Assembly (NCBI GenBank): GCA_000469685.2
Contig: LS997566.1
Location: 7,794,491-7,858,490 of the forward strand
Source of the DNA: Haemonchus contortus
Lineage: Eukaryota > Nematoda > Chromadorea > Rhabditida > Trichostrongylidae
Direction: 5' to 3'
Length of the DNA stretch: 64,000 nucleotides
Shown: piece after piece, positions 1 through 13,837 of the stretch
Position numbering within the stretch: position 1 is the first letter of the stretch
Layout of the letters: each line of letters begins with the position of its first letter
Made by a program: the position numbers and the translations under genes
Notes under the pieces: model-generated
Database searches by the model: none
Told to the model about the DNA's origin: nothing
What the model saw: only the letters and a program-made list of their open reading frames with translations

Positions 1-3000
1 CTATTCACAGCATTCTGTTCACTATTGCATGACACATCCGAATATGTATATATGAAATTTTTGAGATTCATGTAGAGATATTACGGTAGCTGACGAGTTT
101 GTCTACATTATACCCGATTGGTGGGAACGATCAAGCTCCGACTACAGCCATTTTTCATCCCCTTTGATATTGAAATATCTTTCTACGTTCGAACCAAAGC
201 CTATTCAGTGGCGAATTCAAGTAGAGTCATAACATGTCCGTACCAAAGAGTTCAATCGCTTTTTTGTATCTACCACATCTCTTCAACCAGTAGATTGGAG
301 TAAGTGCAAAAAAAAAAGAAAAAAAGAAAATAGAGATAAATAATTGTATAAAGTGAGCTTCAGAGCACTCTCAACTCCTTCGTAAATGTGCTAACCTTCT
401 GAATATGATTTTAAACCTGTTTTACTTCTAGCAACTATTGCAACTGCTCTTTTTCAAGAACACTGCGCACCTTACCGAGTGTTCATCCCCTAATGAATCA
501 CTGAAGGCTTACAGCGTTGGTTCACGGACTTTCAAAGCCTGTCACCAATATTGAACTATTACTTACTTACATCGGATTCAGCCGACAGATCCATAAAATG
601 AAGAAGATTGTTTCAGAATGCTAAAGCAAGCTGAGATGGTTCGATTCATGATCTTTGGGTCAAGCCGATGACTGCGAGGGCACTTTTAGTGTCTTCGTGT
701 CAGAGGTATATTGTTGTATCAGTCTGAAATGATTCGTTCCGTTGGTCAGCAAGAGACTTCATCTTTGATGGAGGGATCCCGACTGAATTCTCACACACAG
801 TTGAACACAGAACACACAACAACACATTGTGGTTGTCCACGAGGGATCAATCTAAAGAGCTCACTAAATGGTGAGAGTGACGATGGTACAAGGAGAGGTT
901 GGGGATGTCATGACATGACGTACCATCTTAAGAGAACGGGAAGACTAGACACTCGTAAACGATCGCTAGCCATCTTGATGTCGTTCTCGCGAAACTGTTG
1001 GGTGAAGTGAAGGTAAACAGAACTCGAGAGGGTAATCGGATCATTCGGTCAAAAGCTGCATTTGGGGGCTCTGAGGGCAGAAGTGCAAAGAAATCAGACG
1101 GGAGAAACGAGTTCTTGAGGCACCCACCGTATTATACCACATTGTTGAATGCCGCTAATTGCGGTTTCAGGCCAACCGCACTTCCGCCACTACATCATTA
1201 GGTGAGAACTGATTGGAGTTAGGGGTAGTTTGAAAGCGGAAGAAATAAAGAAAAAACAGCTAGTGACGTTTCTGACTTAACTCCTCGAAGAATCAGTCCG
1301 GCACGTACTGAGAAAGTGACTGGACCACCCGAAAAGCACGGCAAGAATTTCGAAGCTCAAGAAAGCGATCTCATTACGCCCCAAGGAAGAAGGCGAGCTC
1401 TGATCAAGAAAGACCTCTTCGAAGCCAATCTCAAGGCAGAAAGTGTCGCTGATAACAAGTTGGAAACGACTGGCAAGAACAGGGGATCATCCGATCGCGA
1501 CAAACTAACGCTAGAGAGAAGAGGAAGACTAGTGAGAGGCTAAACCGCCAGTCTAGGAAGAAGTGCAGTCAACTTAGACCAACTGGAAGAGCACCTCACA
1601 CATTTAACTTTTTTCCATATAGGTGCTGACGAGCATACCTACCCCATCAACTCATCCACACTTCCTGCATACACACCCCTCCGCATCCCGGGGGGCCAGT
1701 CCGTCCACAAGCAGGAGGAAGGGAGGAAGGGAGCTCGCTGTCGACCCTGCCGTTCAAGTGCTTGTTTCCAACGAGTTCAGATTCATAGCCGTAGCATTCA
1801 GGTTCCGGAATCCACGATTTTCGGGGTATGGCAACCTACATAGTCGGCGGGTACTGCTAGATACTCAGCCTATCGGATTGGGGTTTAAAAGGATTTCAAA
1901 TCCCCCAGCACACAACATGCAGTCTTACCCACGACCTTTTGCAGGCACCCCGCTTGTGTTGTGGAGGTTTTTCAAGACTAATTCCTCCTCTATTCCCCTT
2001 TGTGAGATTACTATATCGCAAAATATACGGTATGCAAAATCCATCTCAAGTCTCCTACAATTTTGTGAGGACATTGACGACACACCACCGTCAAACGACG
2101 TAATTATTAAGATTTCGTTGAGACCGGTTCCAAGGAGATGGTTCGCTCCAAAAGCTTTAGAAGAAGAAAATTAGCTTAAGTACAATTCCAGAAGAGTTCG
2201 GTAAGTACTAGTAATGGCAGATTCGAAGGGGGATATCGGGAGTAAGCTGCCGTTCCTACGGAAGCAGCGCTGGCTCATCTTCTATTCTTGTGCTGCCGTT
2301 CATTGAACTATGTAAACGACCTTCCAATTGATATTCAGTCTGGGCTACGGTAATTCTAGGAAATGCCATGTCTAACAATAAAGCAAAGCATATGATATTT
2401 GTATCAAAAAGGAATACGAAATGAACAGAAAAGAAAAATTTGCATACTACTTTCATGGTTTCTAAATGCAATGGTCAATTGATTACATAATTGATGAGAC
2501 GTCGCTTTTCATACAGCCTTACACAATTCACTACGAATCTATCAATTTTACAAACCTATCCTTTAGAAAACTGGAACCAACATTGTCTGATAAAGATAGT
2601 CTTATAAAGACTTAAGTGTCAATCAACCCCTTTTTTGTGGTCTGCACCGCATTCTACTTCAATTCAGTATAGATACTTGGGAGCTTATTTTGCGCCTGCG
2701 ATGCTTGTGGGAATTCGCCAATGAACATTCTGACTACTCTGTCCTTTCCAATGGGTATGGGTACCAATTGGACAACCTGCTAGGGATAGAGGACTCCTGA
2801 GCGTTTTCCGATACGAGATTTGATAACGACTACACATGGGGTAGTGGTTTCACTTTATATGGCCCTCCGCCCTTTATGACAGGATAGGGTTTTTTCTCGA
2901 AGCTAGAACGGGTTCCTGCATTGTAGCCACAATCGAATGCTACGTTTCAAAAAGTGGGTGGAAGGGGACAGGCGGGAGACGAGCAGTTGTAACCGTCAGG

Positions 3001-3369
3001 GTCAGAAAGCTCACTGCACCCCAGCCTTTTTTTACTTACTACAGCTATTTCCAAAAAAAATTCAAAAATGTGTCTTACTAGGTTTCGATAGGTGTGGGCT
3101 CCTTGGTGTATTCACCTACATTTGGTGGGTAAGGAACAAAGCATCTCTCAGAGCACTCGATTTTCCTGATGACAATAGCTATGCAATGGCACTAAAAGGT
3201 CTTTCATATTTACTAGATACCTTTCTGAACAGTGTTCAGTTGGAAGAGGTCATCTTTGACCGTAACAACCACAGCGCACTCCGCAGCGCCAAGTGGTGCC
3301 AGTAGGGTATCGTATAGATGAAAGAGAACTATGGACTGGGAATGACCATAATTCGTTCAGATCAACCGA
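1..3369. other. Intergenic, no gene recognised
   Basis: Several short open frames occur, the longest about 183 codons at 1623-2174 on the + strand. None shows a family motif, a convincing splice context or a signal peptide. No tRNA, transposon end or array was seen. A lysine/arginine-rich frame at 1316-1543 was considered as a retroelement fragment but could not be supported. Confidence 0.4.
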
Positions 3370-3552
3370 AAGTCGAATACCAGGATGAGATGGGTTTGCT
3401 GAACCAACCAGAATCAAGCCTTCCATCCCTTTGTGGTTAGTTCATGACACCAGATTCATCTGGAAGGGTGACAGCACTAACTTGTACGCCGGCTGGCCAC
3501 CGCAGTTCATTGTATCGGTCAAATATGAACTCGAAACGCCTCATGACGCCCC
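3370..3552 (+). repeat. tRNA-derived SINE, degraded copy
   Basis: The stretch keeps the body of the dispersed SINE family, best read at 33,301-33,565: the ACCAGA..TCTGG stem-like motif, then GACAGCACTAACTTGTACGCC, GGCCACCGCAGTTCATTGTAT and the trailing CTCATGACGCC segment, all in the same order. The tRNA-like head is unrecognisable. It is on the + strand and clearly older than the 33.3 kb and 58.3 kb copies. Confidence 0.6.
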
Positions 3553-6480
3553 CCTCTGGCTCCCTTTCCCCTTCTCGCCTCCACCTCATCAGATGGGAAG
3601 GATCTGATGCGCGAATTTTTTTGAGGATTCAATTAAACAAAGGACGAAATGGGGTGAAAAGAAGAGATGAAGGACATATGACGCCGTCTATAGCCAAGCC
3701 GGATTCCTGACAGTTAAGAACACCATTAGAGGAACCAATTCGAATGAATAGCAAAAAGAAGTTACCAAGTTAAAGAAAAAAAAAATGGGTAAGACGTGAA
3801 AATCTAGCAACACGAATGCAGAAGCAAGAGATTTATAGACCACTTTCAAGCACATGGACCGGATGATTCGTCGTTGTTCTGAGATTACCGAACCTACTAG
3901 TTAAGCGTCTTTGTTTACCATGGACAGTCAGAATGTAAACAACCACTTTAATCTGACAAGCACAAATAACGAATGAATTGAAAAGCTCAACGTGATATAA
4001 ACAAGCATGGCTATTGGTAGGCTATGGATAGAAAGCTAGTGTAGTTCAAAGGAGGAAGTAGGGCGAGGAAAACACATAGAAATGAGTTCAAATCCCAGCT
4101 GAAGTAGCAGATTTTGATACAGCTCTGAACTAATCAGTGATAGAACCAAAAAATATCCGGAAAGAGAGGGCCACCCAGAAAGAGAAGCGAAACAATATGC
4201 ATAGTTGACCGCGGAAGTCGCGGAGCTGGCAACTTTTCGAACCGGCTCAAAATGGATACAAAATTCAGTAGCTGTGAAGTAAACCCTAATAATAAAGCAA
4301 AAATAAGCTATTTTGTTTATTGTAGGCTTGAGATCGATACTCAGCCTGAGTAAGAACGTACCAACGTGGTATAGCAGCACGTAGCACATTTGGGTAAGCG
4401 GAAGACCACGACAGATCAAGTGATTCCTGGGAGGGTGAAGGGTTTGTCCCCGCCGGACGAGTGTCCACAAAGATTGTACAAGCATTTGATTGACCTCAGC
4501 TCAAGTGCGGGCAGTTGTCGGAAAACGGGCACGAATATGAGTGTTGGTTTATCATAAGAAGAGCTAGAGCTCTCTGGAATGGATGGTGAGGGGAAGGGCG
4601 AGGGGAGAAACACATCCCGGCTATCCCTTTATTGAGTCGCACTTTTGTCATTCTGCTATTTCGGACTGCCCGTTGCAGAATATGTAATCTAATAGAGTTT
4701 TTCAGGAATTCCATCGCTTGATGACATTATGACGTAAACGACGGTGGTATGTTTCTATAAAGAATATGAGAAAGACAAAACAGAGACCGTTTCATCATTG
4801 ACCAAATATTTTCCAGGATGAGCCACGCAATCAAAATCGATATGGCATTTGAAAGCGTCCCTGGTCTATCTACGAAGGCTTCTGATGATTAATCGAAATA
4901 GAAACTGATTACTATTCTAGACAAATCTGTGTCTAACCTACTAAACCGGGACATAGAGGTAAAATACGGAGGAGCAAGAGCATACTTGGACTAGATCCTC
5001 ACAGAAAAAGTGCGGTAACGGCCCCTGCACCACTTTTGTTTACGACCAAATCATATGAGAACTTCATCGAAAAGCAGGAGAAGAGCAGATATCGCAGTAA
5101 CAAGTAAAATATTTTAATGGCAACATAGTAATTGCGTATATTTTGAAAAATAGGATTAGGAAAATCTTGAATATAAAGTATTGAGCTATTTACTCACCAT
5201 AAATTAGCCAGGAACAAGTTCTATGAATGAAAAAATCCCTCCGACAAACAAGCAGCCGCCCTTCAAGATAAATAATTGAGGTGCTCAGAAAAATGCGCAC
5301 TTACTCAGTTGCCAACCTCATAGTTGTTTATTTTTTGAATGGACAAATAAGTAAATAGCATCATATTCATATTAAGACCGATCACTTCGTTTGTTGTAAG
5401 GAATTGTAAACAAGAAAGAGTTACAGAAGAGGAACAGTATGGGGCGAAGCTAATACCAAGTGTTTTTGGGATCTATCGAGTCAATGTGTTGGGATTACCT
5501 AAGGAGCCATCGGTCGAGAAACTTCTATACAAAAATTTGATAATTGTCTTCCATGAGCTAACGGCAGTGATCTCATCGCAGTAGCCATAGTGATACTAAT
5601 AACAATAGTGATGATAATAAAAATAATAGTAATCACAGTTTGCTGATGCAAAACATTGGCGTAGTGGGGGACTTGAACTAAAAATTAAACAGGAATCACA
5701 AAGCGGAGGAAAGCAGCAGTCTAACAAAACAACAAAAATTCAATACAAACATTTAAACAATAATAAAACAGGGAGATAAAAATAATAACCAAAAGTGGTT
5801 CTATGAAAGCGAAAAATACAGATAATCAAAAAGAAAATTCGCTTTGACACCAGAACGAGGGTGAAGCTGTGGGAGTTCTGTCAAGGGTGCTTTGTCCCAA
5901 TATCGGGGCTCCCTCGATGATGATCTATGTTTCCGTCTACTGACATCGATCGGCTGGGCCGTTTTAGTCATTGAGCGGCAGGTGGGAATATGGCGGAGGG
6001 AATAGGGCTTTTGAGAAAACCATCGATTGGCAAATGGATACACGAGAACAACAGACACCATACGTTCAAGATATAAGTCGAGAATAGCAGAAGGAGATTA
6101 GCATCATAAATCAGTTAAGCTCGTTTCAGTTCGACTTATTCCGATTTCCGGTGGCCGGAAGGAATGGGAGCTGGTCGATTTCATACCGTCGCCTCCTGAT
6201 CCCATCTATTCAGATTTACAAACCTTTTCTCCAGCCCACTGGCTAAGCTTCTCGTCGGACTACATGATCGCTAATAATATTGGATTAGCTGACGTGAGAC
6301 CCAATTTAAGCCTCAGGCTGATCAAATTGAAAGAGAGAGAAAGGGCTAAATATCAAAAAATGCGGAAATCTTTTTCCTCTTCGCCGACATTTCCACTGAG
6401 GTCCCGATACTGGGCGCTCGAACTTCTCGCCTTCACGTTTTCATGGGCTCATTGTAAAAACTCGTAAAAGACGATTCACA
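3553..6480. other. Intergenic, nothing recognised
   Basis: AT-rich sequence with short frames only, the longest 149 codons on the minus strand at 4036-4485. No family motif, coherent exon chain, transposon end or RNA gene was found. Confidence 0.4.
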
Positions 6481-6483
6481 CCG

Positions 6484-6830
6484 CTGAGATGAGAATGTTA
6501 CGATGGGCCTGCTAATGAAAGCAGTTGTACAAATTGGGGACGTCATGGTGGTCCCTATCCAACTGAAATTGGGAGACTAGCGTCTGCAGTGGTACGGACA
6601 CGTACTGAGGCCACAGAAGCATCCGATAAAGTAGGCAACGAAATTCAAGGCTCAGGGAAGGCGATTACGAGGAGCCCCGAAGAAGAGGTGGCTGGACGTG
6701 ATCAGGAAAGGCCTAGTCGAAAATCAAGACAGATAGGAGGAAGTCAAGGCTGCTGGGAAGGACTGTGGACCTGGCGCAGCATTAATGATGGGAGAAGAAG
6801 GAGCCCTGCTGTAAAAACTGTCATCAATAT
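6484..6830 (+). mobile_element. RTE-type LINE fragment, 3' end of reverse transcriptase ORF
   Basis: Translating across frame breaks gives blocks typical of the C-terminal end of RTE-clade non-LTR retrotransposon proteins: EMRMLRWAC near 6485, then RLQWYGHVLRPQKHP near 6580, then GRRLRGAPKKRWLDVIRKGL near 6657-6716, followed by a basic tail and a distal DLAQH/DPA-like end. Stop codons directly follow the first block and interrupt the second, and the intervening part is out of frame. It is therefore a 5'-truncated, dead copy. The endonuclease and catalytic reverse-transcriptase domains are absent. The family assignment rests on the KKRWLD and WYGHV blocks and is fairly secure. The exact subfamily cannot be told. 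Confidence 0.75.
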
Positions 6831-9324
6831 GCCATTAACGAAAACGTTTTTTCAAATGGATTGTTAAGCTTAGCAAACAGAAGCCATCTATTTCTTGAAC
6901 TACTTAATCACTGTTTTAATTCTGTTCCGAGTTTTTCCACGAAGAGAGAAACTTCTCAAAATGGCGACTAAAAGAAGGAAAATAAACTGTTTCTATTCCC
7001 CAGAATCGAAGCAGAGACGTTTCTTAACATGTCGTTCTTCCTGAGAATACGAATGCTCACACCGTTTTCGCAATTTGAAAAGTCTATTCTATCACTAGGA
7101 ATATTTGATGAGCTGTGCCGGGAAGCAGATGTTCATGCAATTGTGCTCGTGGGAACAATGGAACGACAGAATCCCTGATTTACTAGTTAATGGATTGCAA
7201 TCCCCTTCCGCCTTGGCTGAGTCATCGTTGTGGTTCTCTGTAGAGGCTAGAGCGCCTACAGAGTGTCTATAGAGCGCCTGTAGAGGCTCTCTGTAGAGAC
7301 AATCAGTGGGATGGTGGAACTGTTAGGTTGGCAACTAAGATATTTCAGGTAAATATAATTATTGTTTTATGAAAACAAAATGTTCATTCAGTTGTAAATT
7401 GACCGCAAAATACTCGGGTACCCAGTCTATAAATATGGAACTCTTTGAAAAACAGATAATGACTCTTTGAGATAGATGTCTAAATTCTTAGAAAAATACG
7501 CAGTTACATAGCCAGCGATCCAAGATAGGCGATAGGCATAGATTAGCAATTCTCAGCCTGCTCCTAACTTATGCAAAAGGGGCTGGAACCGATTGGACTA
7601 GCCCTTTCCCTGTCACCCTCTGCAAATGGAGCTGGAACCGATTGAACTAGCCCTTTTCACGTTCCCCCTTATTCCGACATTTCAGAGTCATTTGGGGTAG
7701 AAAGTACCTAGTATTCTTTTATGCTGAAGGGCTGCCGAAATCGTGCCCACCCACGATTGCCCCTCCAAATATTACCTTTTATAATCACGGGTGTGGGTCC
7801 TACTGTTAGTAATTAACAGCAGGAGCACCTTAGCGGGCATGTTTTAGAAGCAGGGAAGGTCTACCTAACCGGAACTACTTTCAAGGAACGTATCGGTCAC
7901 CCTACTTCCATGGGAGCTTTCCTTACCCAAGTCCTTGAAATGGTCTCAGAACCTTTTCCTTATAGAGCAGGTTATGACAACAACTGTTCACCCACTGAAT
8001 CATTTATGCGCCGTATTTCAGAAAACGCCCATGAAAGGATGACTGAAAGAGCGAACGTTAAAGAATGAAGCAGCCAAATCTAGCCAGCTCTTACTGGATA
8101 TGCCACACATTGGACTTTCACATGTCGTCGGAAAAGGATATGAGAATAAACCAAGAGAAAAGCCTGACTCCGCGATTCTGAACAGCAAACGAAATTCCGT
8201 AGGATTCTACCAAAAATGTGTACGGCCGAGCGAATGTGTGGAAAGACGAAACTACTAATGGAGAGCTAAAATTCTTGTGCTGCTGCTTTGTAGGGAATGA
8301 CAATGAATAGAGGCTGAAGATTATTGCTGCGTGTTCGACCCGTTCCTCTTGTTCTGTTTCGAGTCGGGCAAGCCATTAAATTGCTTCACATTGGTCACCA
8401 AAGCGGCATCCATTTGTCTTCGAGATTGTTTGCCCATGCGGTGAAAAATGCTAGCAATCATGAATTAACCTTACGAGGTATGCTACGAGCTTCTTTATAT
8501 GAACCAATAAGAAAATAGTTAAAGTGGGTAAGGAGATGCCAATGGAAGTATTTTTCCCCTTTGAAGGGCGCTCCTCATTCCTTTCTTTTTTGCGCTTTGT
8601 TGGTTCTCGTATGCGTCTTTTCTCCATGGCAATAAACATGCAAAAACAGCATGATATGCAGGAACATGGAAAGAGCAGCGCTCTTTTTCCTCTTTAGAGG
8701 AATAGCTCTTTTCCGGTGGTCGGAAAAGTGCCAAAGCGAGCATTACGACTGAAATTACTACATTTCTAAACCCTTGAGCTCGTCGAGTGGGTAATCAACG
8801 TATCCAGTTGAATAGGGTCGATCAAAGAGGTGCTCCCTGACTCATACTAAATCACAGTGGTGAAAAAAGCGTCTAGAAGTAAAGAGTACGAAGAGACTTA
8901 TGTAGGTCGCACAGAATAGCTAGGTAAAGGTGCACGGTGCTAATCCGTAGATCTTTTGTAAGTTTTGTAGCCCAAGGAATCAGAAAAACGCTTGATGTTT
9001 GCTCTTTCGCTTTCTCCCCTCGTTCTTCTGCTCGTCACCGTGAGATGACGATGAATATTTTATCCCGAGCGTGATATCATTTTCCTGACGTGAGCTCCTT
9101 TATTTGATGAGGATCTGCCAAGCCATCGAAATGCCATCGTTTACGACACAATCAAGAGAAAGCCATAGCACCATGAAGCTTATATTGACACACCAACACG
9201 TACAGGGTGTATTGCCGATGAATGTCGCGGTTGCCATCCCATATATCAAATACACCACCGGAGAGCCGTCCTAGATGATGCACTATTGAAGGTTTCGTTC
9301 TTATTACCAGTATAATCCACTGTA
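6831..9324. other. Intergenic with small repeats
   Basis: No gene was recognised. A two-copy tandem repeat lies at 7572-7667. A segment at about 7314-7530 resembles one at about 10730-10940: both have a run like AATACTC(A/G)GGTACC, then AT-rich sequence ending in a TACG(C/T)AGTTAC motif. This suggests an old dispersed repeat of unknown class. The stretch 7241-7300 contains short reiterations of AGAGCGCCT and CTGTAGAG. Confidence 0.45.
7572..7667. repeat. Tandem repeat, two copies of about 48 bp
   Basis: Two adjacent units (7572-7620 and 7621-7667) share GCTGGAACCGATTG, then ACTAGCCCTTT and a similar C-rich end. They differ at several positions, so the duplication is not very recent. No coding meaning is apparent. 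Confidence 0.7.
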
Positions 9325-9596
9325 AGGACGGAGTTGGTGCAGTGGTGACTGGCTTACGATCATACGCTGATCCGGAATTGAATCCCAGAGCGATACTCAC
9401 CCAGTTCAATCAACCTTCCACCCATCTGAGGTCGGATAGTTGGCACCAGACTCGCCTGGGAGGATAAAAGCACTGACTTGCCCATCGGATGTCTACCACA
9501 AGTCATTGTATGGCCGCACACGCATTCAATAAGCCACTACGCTTTTGAAATGAAGTAGAGTGAGGGGCAACAGCCCCCAATCGATTGATTATTTGA
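9325..9596 (+). repeat. tRNA-derived SINE copy
   Basis: A near full-length but diverged member. The A-box-like TTGGTGCAGTGG is near 9334, the B-box-like GAATTGAATCCC is near 9371, and the body motifs CACCAGACTCGCCTGGGAGG, AAAAGCACTGACTTG and CATTGTATGGCC follow. The order and spacing match the 33.3 kb copy. Confidence 0.75.
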
Positions 9597-12500
9597 GTAA
9601 AAATACTATCATCACTATCATCATTAATGAAATTTCATTTTCTGGGCAAGATAAATGAGGAGAGAAGCTCGAGAGAAACTAAAAAAGTGCCTCTGGAAAG
9701 AGGGTAATAAAGAAGAAGTCGTAGAGGTACGTTTCGTTAGTTAAAAATTGCACTCGAAGGAGAAAGAGGAGCTACCCGAAAGAAAAACTGGGGCAGAGCA
9801 TAGCAGCAAAGCTGAGGACAACGAGAAGTTGAGCAAGTCACATTCTGTGCATGTGCATCAGTTCTTTAAGTCTGATACCCTCCTAGGCGACAGAGCCGAA
9901 ACGTGAGAACCGTGAGCAGCTAGGCCTACTTTGCGTGGTACTTGCTCATACCCTATTCAAAGAAAATACAAAAAAAAACAATAAAAAGTGCAAACAATTG
10001 AAAGAGCCGGAAACACTAAAACACAGAATGCGCCCTTAACTGGCCATTGCTTACTTACTGCATGGACCAAACAGTTAATGCGGTCATTTGAGGGCTCTTA
10101 CCGAACACCGAGCCGTCTCCAGAACAAAAAGCTTCATCGGAACACTACGAATTACAAGGGGCAGTCGATGCCGATGTCTGCCAAGTCAACAATGCTTTAC
10201 CGCACATCTCCCTTCGACATCTGTGGTACTAATTGACTAACCCCGAAAAGATGGACGACTTAATTCGCTTTAAACGGAGGATCGATCCAACGAGCTCTGC
10301 AAGCCCGAAACATATACTGAATGCTCTTTAATCCATGTAATATATGCCGAGCAATTATGAGACAACGAAATTACCAATAAACAAAACAACAAAACGGAAG
10401 AAATGAAATAAATGCGCTCATTTTAAGTAAGAACCTGAGCGATGGGCCCTATTAATGACGTTTGAGGCCGTTCCCGTTCTGAATTTGAAACTCTCGAGCC
10501 TCGAGACTCCGCTCTGAACTGCGATAGCAGTTGGTGCTCGTAATATATCTGACTCGCAAGTCAAACTTAATGGGTACCGTATCTCATTACGAGTGGGGAG
10601 ACCTATGAACTTATACTTTTTTTAAATATATTCAGTTAAAAAGGTCTTTTGTAAAGAATTCTGGAGCAGGTAGAAAATTTTTGGACCAGTCTGTTCTTTT
10701 TCTTTCTTTTTGCGCTCGTTGGTAACGATCTATTGGTGGGCAACTAAGTAAATGCAGTTTTCTGACGTAAATAGAACTACCATTCTACTACAAAAAGAAA
10801 TTTATTTAGTTACATATTGGCCACGAATACTCAGGTACCTCATCCATAAAGATAAATTGCCTGGGAAACCAGGAAGTTAACTTTCAAGATGGATGTTCAA
10901 ATACGTAGTTACTTCTTCTCAAATACGTAGTTACTTAACTGCCAAACTACTATGAACGGAAATAAAAGAACTTCATCCAAAACAAATCAGCAAAAAAACG
11001 AAAGTTAATAGGAACCTTACGATTCAGTGGTGGGAGGGGGAGGTGGGGGAGAGGCGTAGCAACTGTAATATGTTCGCAGTAAATCAGAGTGATTGATGAA
11101 GATCGCAGGGCAACTTTGTTTTTCAACAAACGAAGCAAGCCACCTTTTTAAAGCAGAAGTATAAAAACTGCGTAAGAACTGCAAAACAACAGCGAAACCC
11201 TGACGGAATGGTTGGTAGTGGAATCCCATTAGGAAGTCAGCTCCAAGACCGCACTCAAAAACGTTAATCCTATACCCTATATATTCGAAACGGAAACATC
11301 CATTTTCAAGAAAATGACACTTTCAACTGCCTGGCAAGACGTTGGCCAATTCTCTTGTCGGATGATAGATGAAGGCAGCTCGTTTTCTGGAGCACCACCC
11401 AGTCATGTTATTCATGGGCAGAAGCAGACAAGGCCAATGCACCCTGCAGTTTTAGCACTTCGTTTAAGCAACTTCTGCCGTTGTCAACAACATCTTTCAG
11501 CATACAGAGCCATGAAAAGGCTTCCGATTTGTTCTTGAAAATAGTTGGCCCTAACCACAGAGACCACCGAGATCCCTTAAAATTCGTAAAAGCAACCTAG
11601 AACGATCGTAATTCTTAGCCCAGACACCTACAAGCAAGACCCATGTCAGTACCAATCAAGCAAGAGAACGTAAACCAGGATAAGCTTAAAAGATAGAAAA
11701 GGATGAGGAGGAGGAGGAGGAGGAGGAGGAGAGGGAAACCCGACATAAGACTGATGGCGATACCCTTAGGTCTGTAGGCGGTGCTGCAGAGACAGGGACA
11801 AGAAGATCCGACTTCCAAGAGATCAATTTCGGCATGAGTTTTGCAGAGTTAATCCTGAACGCTTTTCAGAAATCCGACTCACACGCAAGAATAAATAACT
11901 AGAAAATTAATTAGCTTAGCGTTTCAAGGAACAAACCACGTTGGAATTGTTTTCGCTTGAGACATGTTAGCAAATCTCAGCAGACCTTATCGACTTCGAC
12001 AACTTATCCCCTATCCATTACATATTAGTTAATGGATTGTTGAGACAAAATCTCCCAGAAAGCCTTCAGAACAGAAGCATAATAGCCTGACATTCAACAA
12101 AGAGGAAGTTAAGTCTTGGGGGATCGATAGACTAGCTTGACTAAAGGAGGCAGAGACTCATGTAAATGAAACTTGGGATTTGCTGCTTATGCAGTGAGTA
12201 GTACAATCTGAATACGATTCAAAAATAAGTGAATGAGCAGAAAACAAGGAAAATCACAAAAAAACGAAAACTAACCCGCCCACAATAACACTCACTTTTG
12301 GGGGCGGAATCCGCACAAGAAATGTAATATGGGCTTCTTCAAGGATTTCTGTGATCCCTTTTGACGCCCTTTTTCCCAAGACAACCTCACATTCTACGGT
12401 GGCCCTCAGTTTCTGCCCCCACTGGGTGTGCACATCTGGATTATGCTCAGTGCTTGATTAAATATGAAAGTGTATGCGTAGTTCGAAATTCGTAATAATT

Positions 12501-12780
12501 ACAGATTGATTTGAAAATGAGAGTGGGGAGTCAGCTGACATCTGGGAGAGGTGTTAGGTTGGGGTGGAAGTGGAGCAAAACCGCATCGGCAACAATATGA
12601 AAAATAAAATGAAGTAGAGGAGGAAAAGAGGCATTTTTCATCGCGAAACGATCTATAAGAAAAGCTCTTCATTCTATGCGTACACTTGCACACTCCTAAG
12701 TAGTCCCTGATTTTACCTCCAGCTCGTTCTACAGAGCATTCCACTAGAGGTCAAAAATCTGCCCTCAACGTTTTGTGAAG
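9597..12780. other. Intergenic with microsatellite
   Basis: No gene was recognised. A (GGA)n tract lies at 11701-11735. The second copy of the diverged repeat also seen near 7.3-7.5 kb lies at about 10730-10940, and inside it a short motif (AAATACGTAGTTACTT) occurs twice, at about 10,889 and 10,920. Short open frames are compatible with chance. Confidence 0.45.
11701..11735. repeat. (GGA)n microsatellite
   Basis: About ten uninterrupted GGA-type triplets on the + strand, in non-coding sequence. Confidence 0.9.
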
Positions 12781-13790
12781 AGAGAAGTCCAATTACTTAT
12801 TTATTAGTGTAAGCAAGATGTTCACGTGTTCATGTCAACAAGCCACCAAAAATGAAAATGTATTCGACCACAGAAAAACGCCAACATAGTATAGATATAT
12901 GCAAACTGACTTTTAAAGATGAAGTGTCTACAAAAAAAAATAAAATATCCGATTTAATCCAATCCAATTCAAAACAGGTGTCATTCACTTTTACTAAAAA
13001 AATCCGTAATTGAAGATATAGGATATCACCCACCAGCTGCGCACTTCAACTGTGGATCACATCGGCGGTGACATACTGCGTTCATAAGGTCCCCCAGTAA
13101 TGAATGGAGGCAGTTGAAACGTATTCCGTACCTGTAGGGTACACTGATGTTCAGGCTTGTGCTTTATTCTCCGAATAGGAGATAGCTCAGCTGGCTGGGA
13201 GAGGTAAATAGGTTTGAAGGGCATGTAAAGGGCATGATTCTAACAGAGAATTAGAAGGCAGGAATAGCATGTGCGAAATCGGATTTCTGAAAAGCGGCTT
13301 TCCCTTGTGACCTTGTCGCATCTGTCCATTAGAGTATTACAGGATGGAGGACAGAGCCTTCTAGCGTCATCAATTCTTTTTTGAGGTGCGCCCAGTCATC
13401 CGACTTCCATTCAAAATCGCTTTGGGTGCGTATGTGGCCCTTACAATGAATTTTGGTGGCCAGCCAATGTACAAGTCCGTGCTTTTAACCTCCCAGACAT
13501 CTGGTAGCAAGCAACCGACAAGCGGGGCTGGAAGGCTTGTTAACCTGTACAGGTACCGACCTGGGATCGATCTATGTTTCGATCGTGCATGCGGAAGAGT
13601 GGAAACTTGCCACTATGTCAGCTTCACCCAAAAAAATATTTCATTAAGAATCACCTACAACTCGGTTTTTGACTAAAGAAGCCCTCTTTCAGTTGACCCG
13701 AACTAGTTTACGACATAAAGGGGATGGGAGTTTGACTAGCGGACGAATTTGTGGATAACAGAAGAAAAAATGGTGGGATTCAAGTAATGA
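12781..13790. repeat. Direct segmental duplication, copy A
   Basis: This roughly 1-kb block recurs, diverged, at 13838-14806. Shared landmarks occur in the same order: AATTACTTATTTA near the start, GTGTAAGCAAGAT(G/A)TTCACGTGTTCA, GAGAATTAGAAG, AAAAGCGGCTT, GACCTTGTCGCAT, a SINE copy, and CAACTCGGTTTT near the end. No transposon terminal repeats or coding frame are seen, so it reads as a plain tandem duplication. Confidence 0.8.
13385..13660 (-). repeat. tRNA-derived SINE inside duplication copy A
   Basis: Reverse-orientation member. On the + strand it reads CGACTTCCATTCAAAATCG, then TATGTGGCCCTTACAATG, GGTGGCCAGCCAATGTACAA and CCTCCCAGACATCTGGTA, which is the reverse complement of the SINE body in the correct order. 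The promoter-box head is degraded. Confidence 0.75.
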
Positions 13791-13837
13791 ATTTCTTTCT
13801 GGAGATGAGGCACTATCCTGCCATAAGAGCAGTGTGA

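Noticed and set aside
1316..1543. Possible RTE retroelement fragment
   Set aside because: A basic frame with RALIKKDLFEA resembles linker regions of RTE proteins only weakly. No diagnostic block is present.
1623..2174. 183-codon + strand frame
   Set aside because: No recognisable domain or splice sites, and composition varies along it.
13186..13220. tRNA gene candidate starting with ATAGCTCAGCTGGCTGGGAG
   Set aside because: Good A-box resemblance but no B box at the proper distance. The homologous spot in the tandem copy is degraded.
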